DNA of 13,818 nucleotides, taken from Dehalococcoidales bacterium (GTDB lineage Bacteria; Chloroflexota; Dehalococcoidia; Dehalococcoidales; ARS1013). Below are positions 1 to 7,061 of the stretch, piece after piece. The notes under the pieces are model-generated. The model had not been told where the DNA came from and made no database searches. It saw nothing but the letters and a program-made list of their open reading frames with translations. The translations under genes and the position numbers were made by a program. Where the stretch lies: contig DAOWHE010000001.1 in assembly GCA_030641585.1 (NCBI GenBank), positions 1 to 13,818 of the forward strand. The letters run 5' to 3'. Numbering within the stretch: the first letter of the stretch is position 1; each line of letters starts with the position of its first letter.

Positions 1-516
1 CCCGAACCAATCTCACTATCACAGCTATCACAAGTACTGTGGGCTGCCCAAGGCATCACCGATAGCTTATGGAAACATAGAGCTGCTCCCAGTGCCGGGG
101 CTACCTACCCTCTGGAGATTTTTCTTGCTTGTGGCGAAGATGGTATTGCCGAAGTAGCTGTTGGCATATATCACTACCGTGTAGACAACCACTCCCTGAG
201 CCTGCACTATCAGGGAGATATAAGACTAGAGCTAGCCAGAGCGGCACTAGGTGAGGAATCTATTTATCAAGCCCCTGTAGATATAGTTATTTGCGCTATA
301 TATGAGCGAACGGCTGTGAGGTATGGTGCTAGAGCGGAAAGGTATGTCCACATGGAGGTAGGGCATGTGGGGCAGAATATCTACCTTCAAGCTACTGCGC
401 TAGGGCTGGCTACAGTAGCTGTCGGGGCTTTTAATGACGAAAAGGTGAGGGAAGTGTTACGACTGGATAAGCAAATCAGGCCTCTATATATTATGCCAGT
501 GGGCAGGCCGACTTGA
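1..516 (+). CDS. SagB/ThcOx-type nitroreductase-fold oxidoreductase, 5'-truncated
   Basis: The frame is open from the first base of the window to a TGA at 514-516, giving 171 C-terminal residues; the start lies outside the window. Internal GTG codons (for example at 316) are not the true start, because the family resemblance continues upstream of them. Visible family features are LSQVLWAAQGIT near residue 9, RAAPSAGATYPLEIF near residue 27, a GIYHYR strand, RYGARAERYVHMEVGH near residue 106, NIYLQATALGLATVAVGAF, and the closing PVGRPT. These match the FMN-dependent SagB-type dehydrogenases; some members oxidise azolines in peptide natural products, and many are stand-alone enzymes of unknown substrate. 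No precursor peptide or cyclodehydratase gene is visible here, so a role in peptide modification cannot be claimed. The gene converges on cimA with 2 bp between the stop codons. The family is clear; the substrate is unknown. Confidence 0.85.
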   Translation, partial: PEPISLSQLSQVLWAAQGITDSLWKHRAAPSAGATYPLEIFLACGEDGIAEVAVGIYHYRVDNHSLSLHYQGDIRLELARAALGEESIYQAPVDIVICAIYERTAVRYGARAERYVHMEVGHVGQNIYLQATALGLATVAVGAFNDEKVREVLRLDKQIRPLYIMPVGRPT

Positions 517-518
517 AA

Positions 519-2114
519 TTAGCCCAGATTTAACTTGTTTTTCAGCAGCCAGTACTCCAAGCTGTCAGCCAGAGCCAGCCAGCTAGCCTCAATGATATTG
601 GCTGAGCTGCCCACCGTCCGCCACTCGTTAACCCCATCGCTAGACTCAATAAGAACCCGAACCTGAGATTCGGTGCCGGTGCTTTCCTCAAGAATACGAA
701 CTTTATAATCAACCAATCTGACAACGGACAGGCTGGGATAAAACTGTAATAAGGTCTTGCGTAATGCCTGGTCTAGAGCATTAACTGGACCGTTACCCTC
801 AGCAGCGGTGTGCATCACTTCACCACCCACTCTCACCTTCACCACCGCCTCAGACAGCATCTCTTCGGCACCTCCTTGAACCGGTAGGCGCCGCCTTTTC
901 TCAATCACCACCATGAAATCAACCAGCTCAAAAGGCGGTTGGTAACCCGGTTGGGCACGATGAACCAGCAGGTCAAATGAGGCCTCGGCATTTTCATACT
1001 GGAAGCCCAGGCTCTCCAATAACTTAACCTTCTCCAGTAACTCCTGAACCTCCTCGCCTCGCACCGGCAAATCAATACCTATCGCCTTAGCCCGCTGGAT
1101 GATGTTCACCCTTCCCGATAGCTCAGATACCAGCATCTTTGGCTTATTACCCACCAGAGCCGGGTCTATATGCTGATAACTATCTGCCCACTTGCTCAAA
1201 CCGGAGACATGGAGCCCAGCCTTGTGAGCAAAGGCACTGGAACCGACATAGGGCAAGAATGCATCCGGAGTAAGGTTAGCCGCTTCACTGATATAGTGTG
1301 ATGCCTCAGCAAGCTTAGCCAACTGCTCATCGGTAACACAATCAATACCCATCTTCAGCTTTAGCACCGGGATAATGGAACATAAATTGGCATTGCCACA
1401 GCGCTCGCCATAGCCATTGATGGTACCCTGAACCTGACTGGCACCAGCACTTACTGCCGCCAGGGTATTGGCTACCGCCATTTCAGTATCATTGTGAGCA
1501 TGGATACCCAGGGGTGCATTCGCTAGTTTCATGGCTGCCTCAACAGCAACTGTTATCTCATGAGGCAGGCTGCCACCATTGGTATCGCACAGCACCAGAC
1601 AGTCAGCCCCAGCCTTGGCCGCCACCTCCAGAACTTTAAGGGCATACTCCGCATTAGTCTTGAAGCCATCAAAAAAGTGCTCGGCATCAAAGAAAACGGT
1701 TAGCCCTTTTGCCTTGAGATATTCTATGGAATCAGAGACCATACCCAGGTTTTCATCTAAGGTGGTCTCCAGCACCTGGGTCACCTGTAGCTCCGAGCTC
1801 TTACCAACAATAGTAACCACTTCTACGCCGGCACTAGCCAGAACCAGTAGGTTGGCATCTGTTTCCGCCTTGGTCTTAGGCCGTCGGGTGCTACCGAAAG
1901 CAACCAGCTTCGCCTGGCTCAGCTTCAACCCCTTAGCCTTGCTAAAGAACTCGACATCTTTTGGATTAGAGCCGGGCCAGCCGCCCTCTATAAAATGGAT
2001 GCCAAGCTCATCAAGCTTTTGGGCAATATTTAGCTTATCTACTACCGAGAAGGAAATACCTTCTCGCTGTGCCCCATCCCGAAGCGTAGTATCATAAAGC
2101 TGAATTGATGGCAA
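519..2114 (-). CDS. cimA: (R)-citramalate synthase
   Basis: This 531-residue enzyme is expected to condense pyruvate with acetyl-CoA to (R)-citramalate, the entry to threonine-independent isoleucine synthesis. It is a DRE-TIM metallolyase: DTTLRDGAQ at residues 8-16, FIEGGWPGSNPKD at 41-53, DAEHFFDG at 143-150, metal-binding HAHND at 205-209, and GYGERCGNANL at 234-244. A LeuA-type allosteric (dimer) domain fills roughly residues 390-520. The GGWPGSNPKD and DAEHFFDG segments are typical of the CimA subfamily and differ from the 2-isopropylmalate synthase in this window. The start is TTG at 2114-2112, preceded by a perfect AGGAGG (2127-2122) seven bases away. That site lies in the last codons of leuB, so translation is probably coupled. 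It is the last gene of the operon, 3 nt after leuB. Its product can be processed by the LeuCD and LeuB encoded just upstream. Confidence 0.93.
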   Translation of the reverse strand: MPSIQLYDTTLRDGAQREGISFSVVDKLNIAQKLDELGIHFIEGGWPGSNPKDVEFFSKAKGLKLSQAKLVAFGSTRRPKTKAETDANLLVLASAGVEVVTIVGKSSELQVTQVLETTLDENLGMVSDSIEYLKAKGLTVFFDAEHFFDGFKTNAEYALKVLEVAAKAGADCLVLCDTNGGSLPHEITVAVEAAMKLANAPLGIHAHNDTEMAVANTLAAVSAGASQVQGTINGYGERCGNANLCSIIPVLKLKMGIDCVTDEQLAKLAEASHYISEAANLTPDAFLPYVGSSAFAHKAGLHVSGLSKWADSYQHIDPALVGNKPKMLVSELSGRVNIIQRAKAIGIDLPVRGEEVQELLEKVKLLESLGFQYENAEASFDLLVHRAQPGYQPPFELVDFMVVIEKRRRLPVQGGAEEMLSEAVVKVRVGGEVMHTAAEGNGPVNALDQALRKTLLQFYPSLSVVRLVDYKVRILEESTGTESQVRVLIESSDGVNEWRTVGSSANIIEASWLALADSLEYWLLKNKLNLG

Positions 2115-2117
2115 TTT

Positions 2118-3212
2118 TTAGCCTCCTACCTTAGCAACAATCAAGTCACCCATCTCCCCCGTCCCCACCTTTGTTTTATCTTCCCCCATTATATCATAGG
2201 TACGATAGCCCTCATCTAACACCTGCTCAACGGCTGCCTCAACCACCTCAGCCTCTTTTGTTAGGGCAAGGGAGTAGCGCAGCATCATGGCCATACTCAT
2301 AATGGTGGCAATGGGATTAGCCATATTCAGCCCGGCACGGCGAGGGGCACTGCCGTGAATCGGCTCATACATACCGAATATCTTAACCCCTTCTTTGGGC
2401 ACCCCGGCCAGACTGGCTGAGGGCAGCATGCCCATTGAGCCGGCCAGCATTGATGCCTCATCGGTCAGAATATCACCAAAGGTATTCTCAGTAACCAACA
2501 CGTCAAGGTATCTGGGGTTTTGGATAATACGCATGGAGCAGGCGTCAACCAGCATGTGCTCCAGCTCCACATCAGGGTAGTCTTGAGAAACCTCTATGGC
2601 TACCTGTCGCCATAGCCGGGACGACTCAAGCACATTAGCTTTATCTACCGAAATGAGTTTTTTACCCCGACCTTGTGCTATTTCAAAGCCGACTCTAACA
2701 ATACGCTCAATCTCATGCTCCGAGTAGAGCATTGAGTCAACAGCCTGCCGACCGCGAGACGTCCGCCACTGCTTTTTGGGTCGGCCAAAGTAAAGCCCGC
2801 CGGTAAGTTCACGGACAAATATGAAGTCTGTCCCTTTTACAACCTCCGGCTTAAAATTAGTGTTATCAACCAGCGCCGGATAGACCTTCACCGGGCGCAG
2901 ATTAGCAAACAAACTTAACCCTTTCCGCAGTGCCAGAAGACCATCTTCAGGGTGAACCTTAGCTTTGGGGTCATCATACTTGGGATGACCGACGGCGCCC
3001 AAGAGTACGGCATTGCTCTTTTTACACATCTTGATGGTTTCGGGAGAAAGGGCTGTCCCCTGCTGGTCAATAGCTATACCACCCACCAGCCCATAGCGAA
3101 AGTCAAACTCATGCTCAAACTTCTTAGCCACCACTCGTAACACCTTGAGTGCCTCAATGACGACATCAGGCCCGATACCGTCACCGGGTAAAACCGCTAC
3201 ACTAAACTTCAC
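2118..3212 (-). CDS. leuB: 3-isopropylmalate dehydrogenase
   Basis: This 364-residue enzyme oxidatively decarboxylates 3-isopropylmalate to 2-ketoisocaproate with NAD+. It probably also converts methylmalate to 2-ketobutyrate in the citramalate route. It shows GDGIGP at residues 10-15, the substrate-binding arginines R96, R106 and R134, Y141, VDKANV around K191, the metal-binding aspartates D223, D247 and D251 (in FGDILTDEAS), and the nucleotide-binding EPIHGSAP at 283-290. Length is normal for bacterial LeuB. The start is GTG at 3212, with AGAGGGG (3225-3219) six bases upstream. The gene overlaps the end of leuD by 11 bp in another frame, a sign of translational coupling. All key residues I looked for are present. 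Confidence 0.96.
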   Translation of the reverse strand: MKFSVAVLPGDGIGPDVVIEALKVLRVVAKKFEHEFDFRYGLVGGIAIDQQGTALSPETIKMCKKSNAVLLGAVGHPKYDDPKAKVHPEDGLLALRKGLSLFANLRPVKVYPALVDNTNFKPEVVKGTDFIFVRELTGGLYFGRPKKQWRTSRGRQAVDSMLYSEHEIERIVRVGFEIAQGRGKKLISVDKANVLESSRLWRQVAIEVSQDYPDVELEHMLVDACSMRIIQNPRYLDVLVTENTFGDILTDEASMLAGSMGMLPSASLAGVPKEGVKIFGMYEPIHGSAPRRAGLNMANPIATIMSMAMMLRYSLALTKEAEVVEAAVEQVLDEGYRTYDIMGEDKTKVGTGEMGDLIVAKVGG

Positions 3213-3714
3213 TTTTAGCCCCTCTACTTTCTAATCTTTTCTTGGTATATTCAATAAGCCCACCGGCCGAGATAATTTCAGCCATAAAATCAGGGTAAGG
3301 CTTGGCAGTAAAAGTCTTGCCCTTGGTCGGGTTCTTTATCCTGCCATTGGACAGGTCAACCTCAAGGGCATCGCCAGCTTCGGTATGGTCTACTGCTTCA
3401 TCACATTCAAGTAAGGGTAGCCCTATGTTTATGGCGTTACGAAAGAAGATGCGGGCAAAGCTCTTGGCTATTATACAGGAAACTCCTGATGTCTTAATAG
3501 CCAGCGGGGCGTGCTCCCTTGATGAACCGCAGCCGAAGTTAGTCGTCGCCATGATTATATCCCCCGGCTGGACTCTTTTTACAAATTCAGGGTCTATACC
3601 TTCCATGCAGTGCTTTGCCAGCTCCGCCGCCTCGGACACATTCAGATAGCGAGCCGGTATAATGGCATCGGTATCCACATTGGCGCCGTATTTATGGACT
3701 TTGCCTTTTAGCAT
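3202..3714 (-). CDS. leuD: 3-isopropylmalate dehydratase small subunit
   Basis: This is the swivelling small subunit that completes the LeuCD isomerase (2-isopropylmalate to 3-isopropylmalate; it probably also isomerises citramalate). At 170 residues it is the short form usual in archaea and many anaerobic bacteria. It carries YGANVDTDAIIPARYLN near residues 9-25, the conserved loop NFGCGSSREHAP at 59-70, and AKSFARIFFRNAINIGLPLLE at about 83-103. The start is ATG at 3714, with AAGGAGA (3728-3722) seven bases upstream. Unusually, it is separated from leuC by three genes unrelated to leucine synthesis (about 1.6 kb). The downstream leuB start overlaps its 3' end. Confidence 0.95.
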   Translation of the reverse strand: MLKGKVHKYGANVDTDAIIPARYLNVSEAAELAKHCMEGIDPEFVKRVQPGDIIMATTNFGCGSSREHAPLAIKTSGVSCIIAKSFARIFFRNAINIGLPLLECDEAVDHTEAGDALEVDLSNGRIKNPTKGKTFTAKPYPDFMAEIISAGGLIEYTKKRLESRGAKSEV

Positions 3715-3752
3715 AAGAGAGTCTCCTTGTTTATTTTACCAACCCCTCACCC

Positions 3753-3914
3753 TTATCGGGCATTTTTAGCAGGCCTGCCCTGATATGTCGCATCTGCAGG
3801 CGGGTCTTCTATTCTCAAAACAAGTTTTGGTTTCCTGATATTCTCCAACCAGACTACAAATCCAATTGTAATCGATGCACCAATGACAATCTGAAGAACT
3901 GCCCACCAATCCAT
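3753..3914 (-). CDS. Small single-pass membrane protein, possibly a truncated remnant
   Basis: From ATG at 3914-3912 the frame encodes 53 residues: MDWWAVLQ, a hydrophobic stretch (IVIGASITIGFVVWL, about residues 9-23), then a basic-to-polar tail with KPKLVLRIEDPPADATYQG and AKNAR at the end. This looks like one N-terminal transmembrane helix with a short soluble tail. The frame extends upstream to a possible start at 3947, but that would lie inside the MGMT-like gene. The ATG chosen is 7 nt after that gene's TAG and has GGAGGTG upstream (spacing about 10). The tail resembles the beginning of a longer soluble domain that stops abruptly, and leuD begins only 38 nt downstream, so this may be a 3'-deleted remnant. 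I do not recognise a function. Confidence 0.5.
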   Translation of the reverse strand: MDWWAVLQIVIGASITIGFVVWLENIRKPKLVLRIEDPPADATYQGRPAKNAR

Positions 3915-3921
3915 ATAATTA

Positions 3922-4395
3922 CTACACCTCCACCAAAGCCCTCTCAAAATCCTTTACTCTAAGCTTCTTGCCCCTGCCCGTCTCAACAATATGCCCTTCC
4001 TCTCTTAAATGGGTAGCCTGAGATTCTACACCGCCGGGGTATTTTTCGTTTAGTTGTCCGCCAGATTTTAGTGTCCGCCAGTAGGGAGTAATATTTTGCT
4101 CTCCTTTGGCGGCTGCTTCCTCGGCAGCTTTGGCAGCGATATTTAAGAAAATGCCGGTAGTTATGGGACAGCCGATTGTCGCCCCGTGTTTTCTGGCAAC
4201 AGTCTCACGGATTTGATTAACGGTAATAAGCTTACCCCTGGGGACTTTTCTCATAATTTCATCTACTTCTATTGGGGCTGGAATACAAACTGTACCTACC
4301 CCCCATCTTTTACTCATTCTATCATTTATTTCTACGACTTTGGGTAAACCCTTGCTGTCTGCTAATTTTTCTTGCCAGGATTTTGGTCTTTTCAT
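3922..4395 (-). CDS. MGMT-family (alkyltransferase-like) DNA-binding protein lacking the active-site cysteine
   Basis: This 157-residue protein resembles the C-terminal DNA-binding domain of O6-alkylguanine-DNA alkyltransferases. VPRGKLITVNQI at residues 51-62 corresponds to the family's VPxGKVxTYGxIA helix-turn-helix start, and the segment ending EEGHIV (132-137) matches the end of the domain. Where repair enzymes have PCHR, this sequence has P104-Y105-W106-R107 followed by TLKSGGQLNEKYPGG. The acceptor cysteine is therefore replaced by tyrosine, recalling alkyltransferase-like proteins, where it is often tryptophan. There is a Cys76 in IGCPITTG, but no evidence that it accepts alkyl groups. 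The prediction is a sensor or binder of DNA lesions, or a DNA-binding protein of other function, not an alkyl acceptor. Start ATG at 4395 has AGAGG (4407-4403) seven bases upstream. The gene lies 24 nt after the SDR gene within the leucine operon. Confidence 0.7.
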   Translation of the reverse strand: MKRPKSWQEKLADSKGLPKVVEINDRMSKRWGVGTVCIPAPIEVDEIMRKVPRGKLITVNQIRETVARKHGATIGCPITTGIFLNIAAKAAEEAAAKGEQNITPYWRTLKSGGQLNEKYPGGVESQATHLREEGHIVETGRGKKLRVKDFERALVEV

Positions 4396-4419
4396 TACTG
4401 AACCTCTTTCAAAATGTCA

Positions 4420-5337
4420 TCACCGGTAGTGCTGTTTGAGCTCAGAGAGGTACTGGCTCCCGACTATGCCCGCATTCTCCTCCAGCCAATCACGCAAGAG
4501 AGTCTTTCCCATAACTGGCTCCTCAGACACAAGGAGACCAGCCAGCAGTCCTTCGACCTCATCTCTAGTGAGCACCACATCCTTAACCACGTAGCCCACC
4601 AATCTGGAAAAGAAGAGTGCCAGCTGCGGTCTGATGTGGATAAGCCAAGCCTTACTATGTGTCTTATCAGCCAGTAACTTGACCAATTCGTCAAATGTGT
4701 AAATCTCAGGACCCACTGCATCTATAACCATGTTGTCATCTTTATGAGCTGCACTAACGGCTATCTCAGCCACATCCTCCACAAAGACAGGTTGCAGCCG
4801 ATAGTCTCCGGAACCGGGGATGATGAATATCGGAAACCACTTAAGCAGCCAGGCGATGTTGTTAATTAAGATACTCTCAGCCCCGAAGATTACAGTCGGC
4901 CGAATGATGGCATATGACAATCGCGACTCAGTGATAGCCTTCTCCACCAGTCCCTTGCCTCTGAAGTAGGGAAGAGATGAATCGGGAGAAGCGCTGGTGA
5001 TGCTGAGGTGCACAAATCTCTGCACCCCGGCCTCTTCGGCCGCTTTAATCAGCACTTTCGTATTCTCAACCGCTCTATCAAAAGTAAGCTGTCCGTACGA
5101 AAAGCGAATCCAATAGGTGTTATAGAGAGTTACCACCCCTCGTAAGCTGTCCGCCAGGTCGCTCGGCCTATCAAAGTTGAAAGGGAAGGCTGGTACCTGA
5201 CTAGCGAAGGGGTTTTGGCGGTCAGGGTGCCCGGTGAGCGTCCTGACCCTTTTCCCCATGGCAAGCAGCCGCCGAGTTATATACTTGCCCGTGTAGCCAA
5301 ACGCCCCGGTTACTAGATTCAGCTCACCACTCTGTAT
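4420..5337 (-). CDS. Atypical SDR / NAD(P)H-binding epimerase-like protein with apparent AUA start
   Basis: The first ATG in frame (5259) gives 279 residues but removes the dinucleotide site. Reading upstream, the frame continues without a stop and encodes NLVTGAFGYTGKYITRRLLA, a textbook Rossmann TGxxGxxG motif. The only good start is ATA at 5337-5335, eight bases after AGGAGG (5351-5346, within a 9-base perfect anti-SD match); no ATG, GTG or TTG exists in that upstream frame. This gives 305 residues, with TGAFGYTG at 10-17, a possible active-site pair Y124 and K128 (PYFRGK), RFVHLS at 107-112 and IIRPTVIFG. The protein resembles the NDUFA9-like/NmrA-like atypical SDRs that bind NAD(P)H and act on sugars, quinone-linked or unknown substrates. 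It begins 13 nt after leuC. The fold is confident; substrate and role in this operon are unknown. Confidence 0.78.
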   Translation of the reverse strand: MQSGELNLVTGAFGYTGKYITRRLLAMGKRVRTLTGHPDRQNPFASQVPAFPFNFDRPSDLADSLRGVVTLYNTYWIRFSYGQLTFDRAVENTKVLIKAAEEAGVQRFVHLSITSASPDSSLPYFRGKGLVEKAITESRLSYAIIRPTVIFGAESILINNIAWLLKWFPIFIIPGSGDYRLQPVFVEDVAEIAVSAAHKDDNMVIDAVGPEIYTFDELVKLLADKTHSKAWLIHIRPQLALFFSRLVGYVVKDVVLTRDEVEGLLAGLLVSEEPVMGKTLLRDWLEENAGIVGSQYLSELKQHYR

Positions 5338-5353
5338 GGTGATAACCTCCTTA
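5338..5353 (-). promoter_or_regulatory. Strong ribosome-binding site overlapping the leuC stop and serving an AUA start
   Basis: On the minus strand TAAGGAGGT (5353-5345) matches the complement of the 16S anti-Shine-Dalgarno at nine consecutive positions. It shares its TAA with the leuC stop codon. The next codon at a suitable distance (8 nt after AGGAGG) in the SDR frame is ATA at 5337-5335. This site decides the SDR start and suggests coupling to leuC translation. Confidence 0.75.
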
Positions 5354-6607
5354 GTCTGTAACTTCTTCCGGGCTGGTAATTATGCCGGCTATAGCACTGG
5401 CGGCGGCAACTGCCGGACTTGATAGATAGACCTCTGACTGGGGGCTGCCCATCCGACCGACAAAGTTGCGGTTGGTGGTTGAGATACAGCGCTCACCAGC
5501 CGCCAGAACCCCCATATGACCACCAAGACAGGGGCCACAGGTTGGAGTGCTGACTACAGCGCCAGCCCTTATAAATACCTCTATCAAGCCCTCCTTCAAA
5601 GCATCAAGGTATACCTGCTGTGAGCCGGGAATAATAATGCAGCGCACCCAAGGGGCTATCATTCTGCCCGCCAGTATCCCAGCGGCAACCTCAAGGTCTT
5701 CCAAACGACCATTGGTACAGCTACCGATTACTGCCTGGTCAATTTCTACCTTGCCTAATTGGCTAATCGGCCTGGTATTTGCCGGCAAGTGAGGCAAGGC
5801 AACCTGGGGCTCAATAGCCGAGACATCATATTCAATAACCTTTGAGTATTGGGCATCTTCATCCGGTTCATAGGTGTTATAGGAGCGCTTGGCTCGCGAC
5901 TTTATGTAATCCAAAGTCTTATTATCCACCCTGCAGATGCCGGCTTTAGCACCAGCTTCAATAGCCATATTAGCCATGGTAAAGCGTCCGTCCATAGACA
6001 GGGCATCTATGGCATCACCACCAAACTCCATTGCCGAATAGAGGGCACCATCAACGCCAAGAGCACCGATAGTGTACAGGATTAAGTCCTTACCCCCTAC
6101 CCACTTCCCCAGACTGCCGTGGTAAACCAGCTTAATAGTCGGCGGCACTCTCATCCAGATATCACCCGTAGCCATGGCGGCGGCAATATCAGTTGAGCCC
6201 ATACCGGTGGCAAAAGCACCTAAAGCGCCATAGGTACAGGTATGGGAGTCAGCCCCGATAACCACATCGCCAGGCAGTACCAAACCCTGCTCGGGAAGCA
6301 GGACATGTTCAATCCCCATCCGCCCGACTTCAAAGTAGAGCGTTCCCTGCTGGGAGCAAAACTGCCGCACCAGCTTAGCCTGTTCCGCAGAAGGGATGTC
6401 TTTATTGGGCATGAAGTGGTCGGGCACCATTACCACCTTGTGGGGAGAAAAGACCCGCTCTACACCAATTCGCCTAAACTCCCTTATGGCAATCGGGGCG
6501 GTAATATCGTTGGCTAAAACCAGATCAACCCTGACATTTACAAACTCACCAGGGCTAACACGCTTTTTACCAGCATGTGCGGCCAGTATCTTCTCAACTA
6601 AAGTCAA
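5351..6607 (-). CDS. leuC: 3-isopropylmalate dehydratase large subunit
   Basis: This aconitase-superfamily subunit carries the [4Fe-4S] cluster of LeuCD. With the start chosen here it has 418 residues, the usual size of the short (archaeal/anaerobe) LeuC class. It shows VPDHFMPNKD at 61-70, GADSHTCTYGALGAFATGMGS at 118-138, cluster ligands C297 (GSCTNGR) and C357/C360 (TPTCGPC), and TTNRNFVGRMGSP near 377-389. The longest frame starts at a TTG at 6628 with no ribosome-binding site. TTG at 6607-6605 has AGGGGA (6619-6614) six bases upstream and gives the familiar N-terminus TLVEKILAAHAG, so it is preferred. The partner leuD lies 1.6 kb downstream, beyond three unrelated genes, although the two subunits must assemble together. 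Confidence 0.95.
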   Translation of the reverse strand: MTLVEKILAAHAGKKRVSPGEFVNVRVDLVLANDITAPIAIREFRRIGVERVFSPHKVVMVPDHFMPNKDIPSAEQAKLVRQFCSQQGTLYFEVGRMGIEHVLLPEQGLVLPGDVVIGADSHTCTYGALGAFATGMGSTDIAAAMATGDIWMRVPPTIKLVYHGSLGKWVGGKDLILYTIGALGVDGALYSAMEFGGDAIDALSMDGRFTMANMAIEAGAKAGICRVDNKTLDYIKSRAKRSYNTYEPDEDAQYSKVIEYDVSAIEPQVALPHLPANTRPISQLGKVEIDQAVIGSCTNGRLEDLEVAAGILAGRMIAPWVRCIIIPGSQQVYLDALKEGLIEVFIRAGAVVSTPTCGPCLGGHMGVLAAGERCISTTNRNFVGRMGSPQSEVYLSSPAVAAASAIAGIITSPEEVTD

Positions 6608-6660
6608 TATAGTTCCCCTGCTTGGCAATTAGTGCGAAGTTATCTTTTGGCTGGGTAATT

Positions 6661-7056
6661 CTAACCATGACGGAGCAAAAGTAAGACCAGCATTACCACC
6701 ACGGTGGTAACCGTCGCTATCAGATAGAGACCGGCGCCAGTCGCCAGGCCTACGGCGGCTACCACCCATATTACCGCCGCCGTGGTTAACCCCTCAACGC
6801 CACCTGCCCGCCGGCGTATGATAGCGCCGGCCCCAAGGAAGCCAATGCCGACCACTATACCGGCAGCTACCCGAGACGGGTCACCATCGCCAAAGCCGTA
6901 AACAGAAGCCACAGTAAAAAGGGCAGCACCGGTTGAGATAAGGACAAGGGTTCTTAGTCCCACCGGCTTGTCAGCTTTCCTTCTCTCGTAGCCGATAATG
7001 CCACCAAGCACCGCCGCCAGCACGATGCGAAGGCTCATTTCCAACTCAACTGGAAT
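6661..7056 (-). CDS. MgtC/SapB-family membrane protein with apparent AUU start
   Basis: This is a short (131-residue) MgtC-family membrane protein without the C-terminal ACT-like domain of virulence MgtC. Conserved features are LRIVLAAVLGGIIGYERR at 9-26, VGLRTLVLISTGAALFTVAS at 32-51, DPSRVAAGIVVGIGFLGAGAII at 59-80 and GLTTAAVIWVVAAVGLATGAG at 89-109. Together with a hydrophobic C-terminus these make about four membrane helices. In the conventional frame the first start is TTG at 7044, but GGAGGTG (7068-7062) is then about 19 nt away. ATT at 7056-7054 sits 7 nt after GGAGG and restores the usual eight or so residues before the first LRxxLA helix, so AUU is the likely start. It lies 22 nt after leuA. 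The family's molecular function is unsettled (linked to magnesium stress or ATP synthase modulation in pathogens); its role in an amino acid operon is unknown. Confidence 0.88.
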   Translation of the reverse strand: MPVELEMSLRIVLAAVLGGIIGYERRKADKPVGLRTLVLISTGAALFTVASVYGFGDGDPSRVAAGIVVGIGFLGAGAIIRRRAGGVEGLTTAAVIWVVAAVGLATGAGLYLIATVTTVVVMLVLLLLRHG

Positions 7057-7061
7057 TTTGG

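Noticed and set aside
501..535. An inverted repeat TGGGC/GCCCA spanning the SagB-cimA junction as a bidirectional terminator.
   Set aside because: The stem is only 5 bp with a loop of about 17 nt, and no T run follows directly on either strand.
1579..2097. A 172-codon frame on the plus strand inside cimA, and similar long frames opposite leuD, ilvB and ilvD.
   Set aside because: These are antisense shadows of strongly conserved genes. They show no recognisable motifs and no ribosome-binding sites of note.
5351..6628. The longer leuC start at TTG 6628.
   Set aside because: No Shine-Dalgarno precedes it, while TTG at 6607 has AGGGGA at good spacing and gives the family-typical N-terminus.
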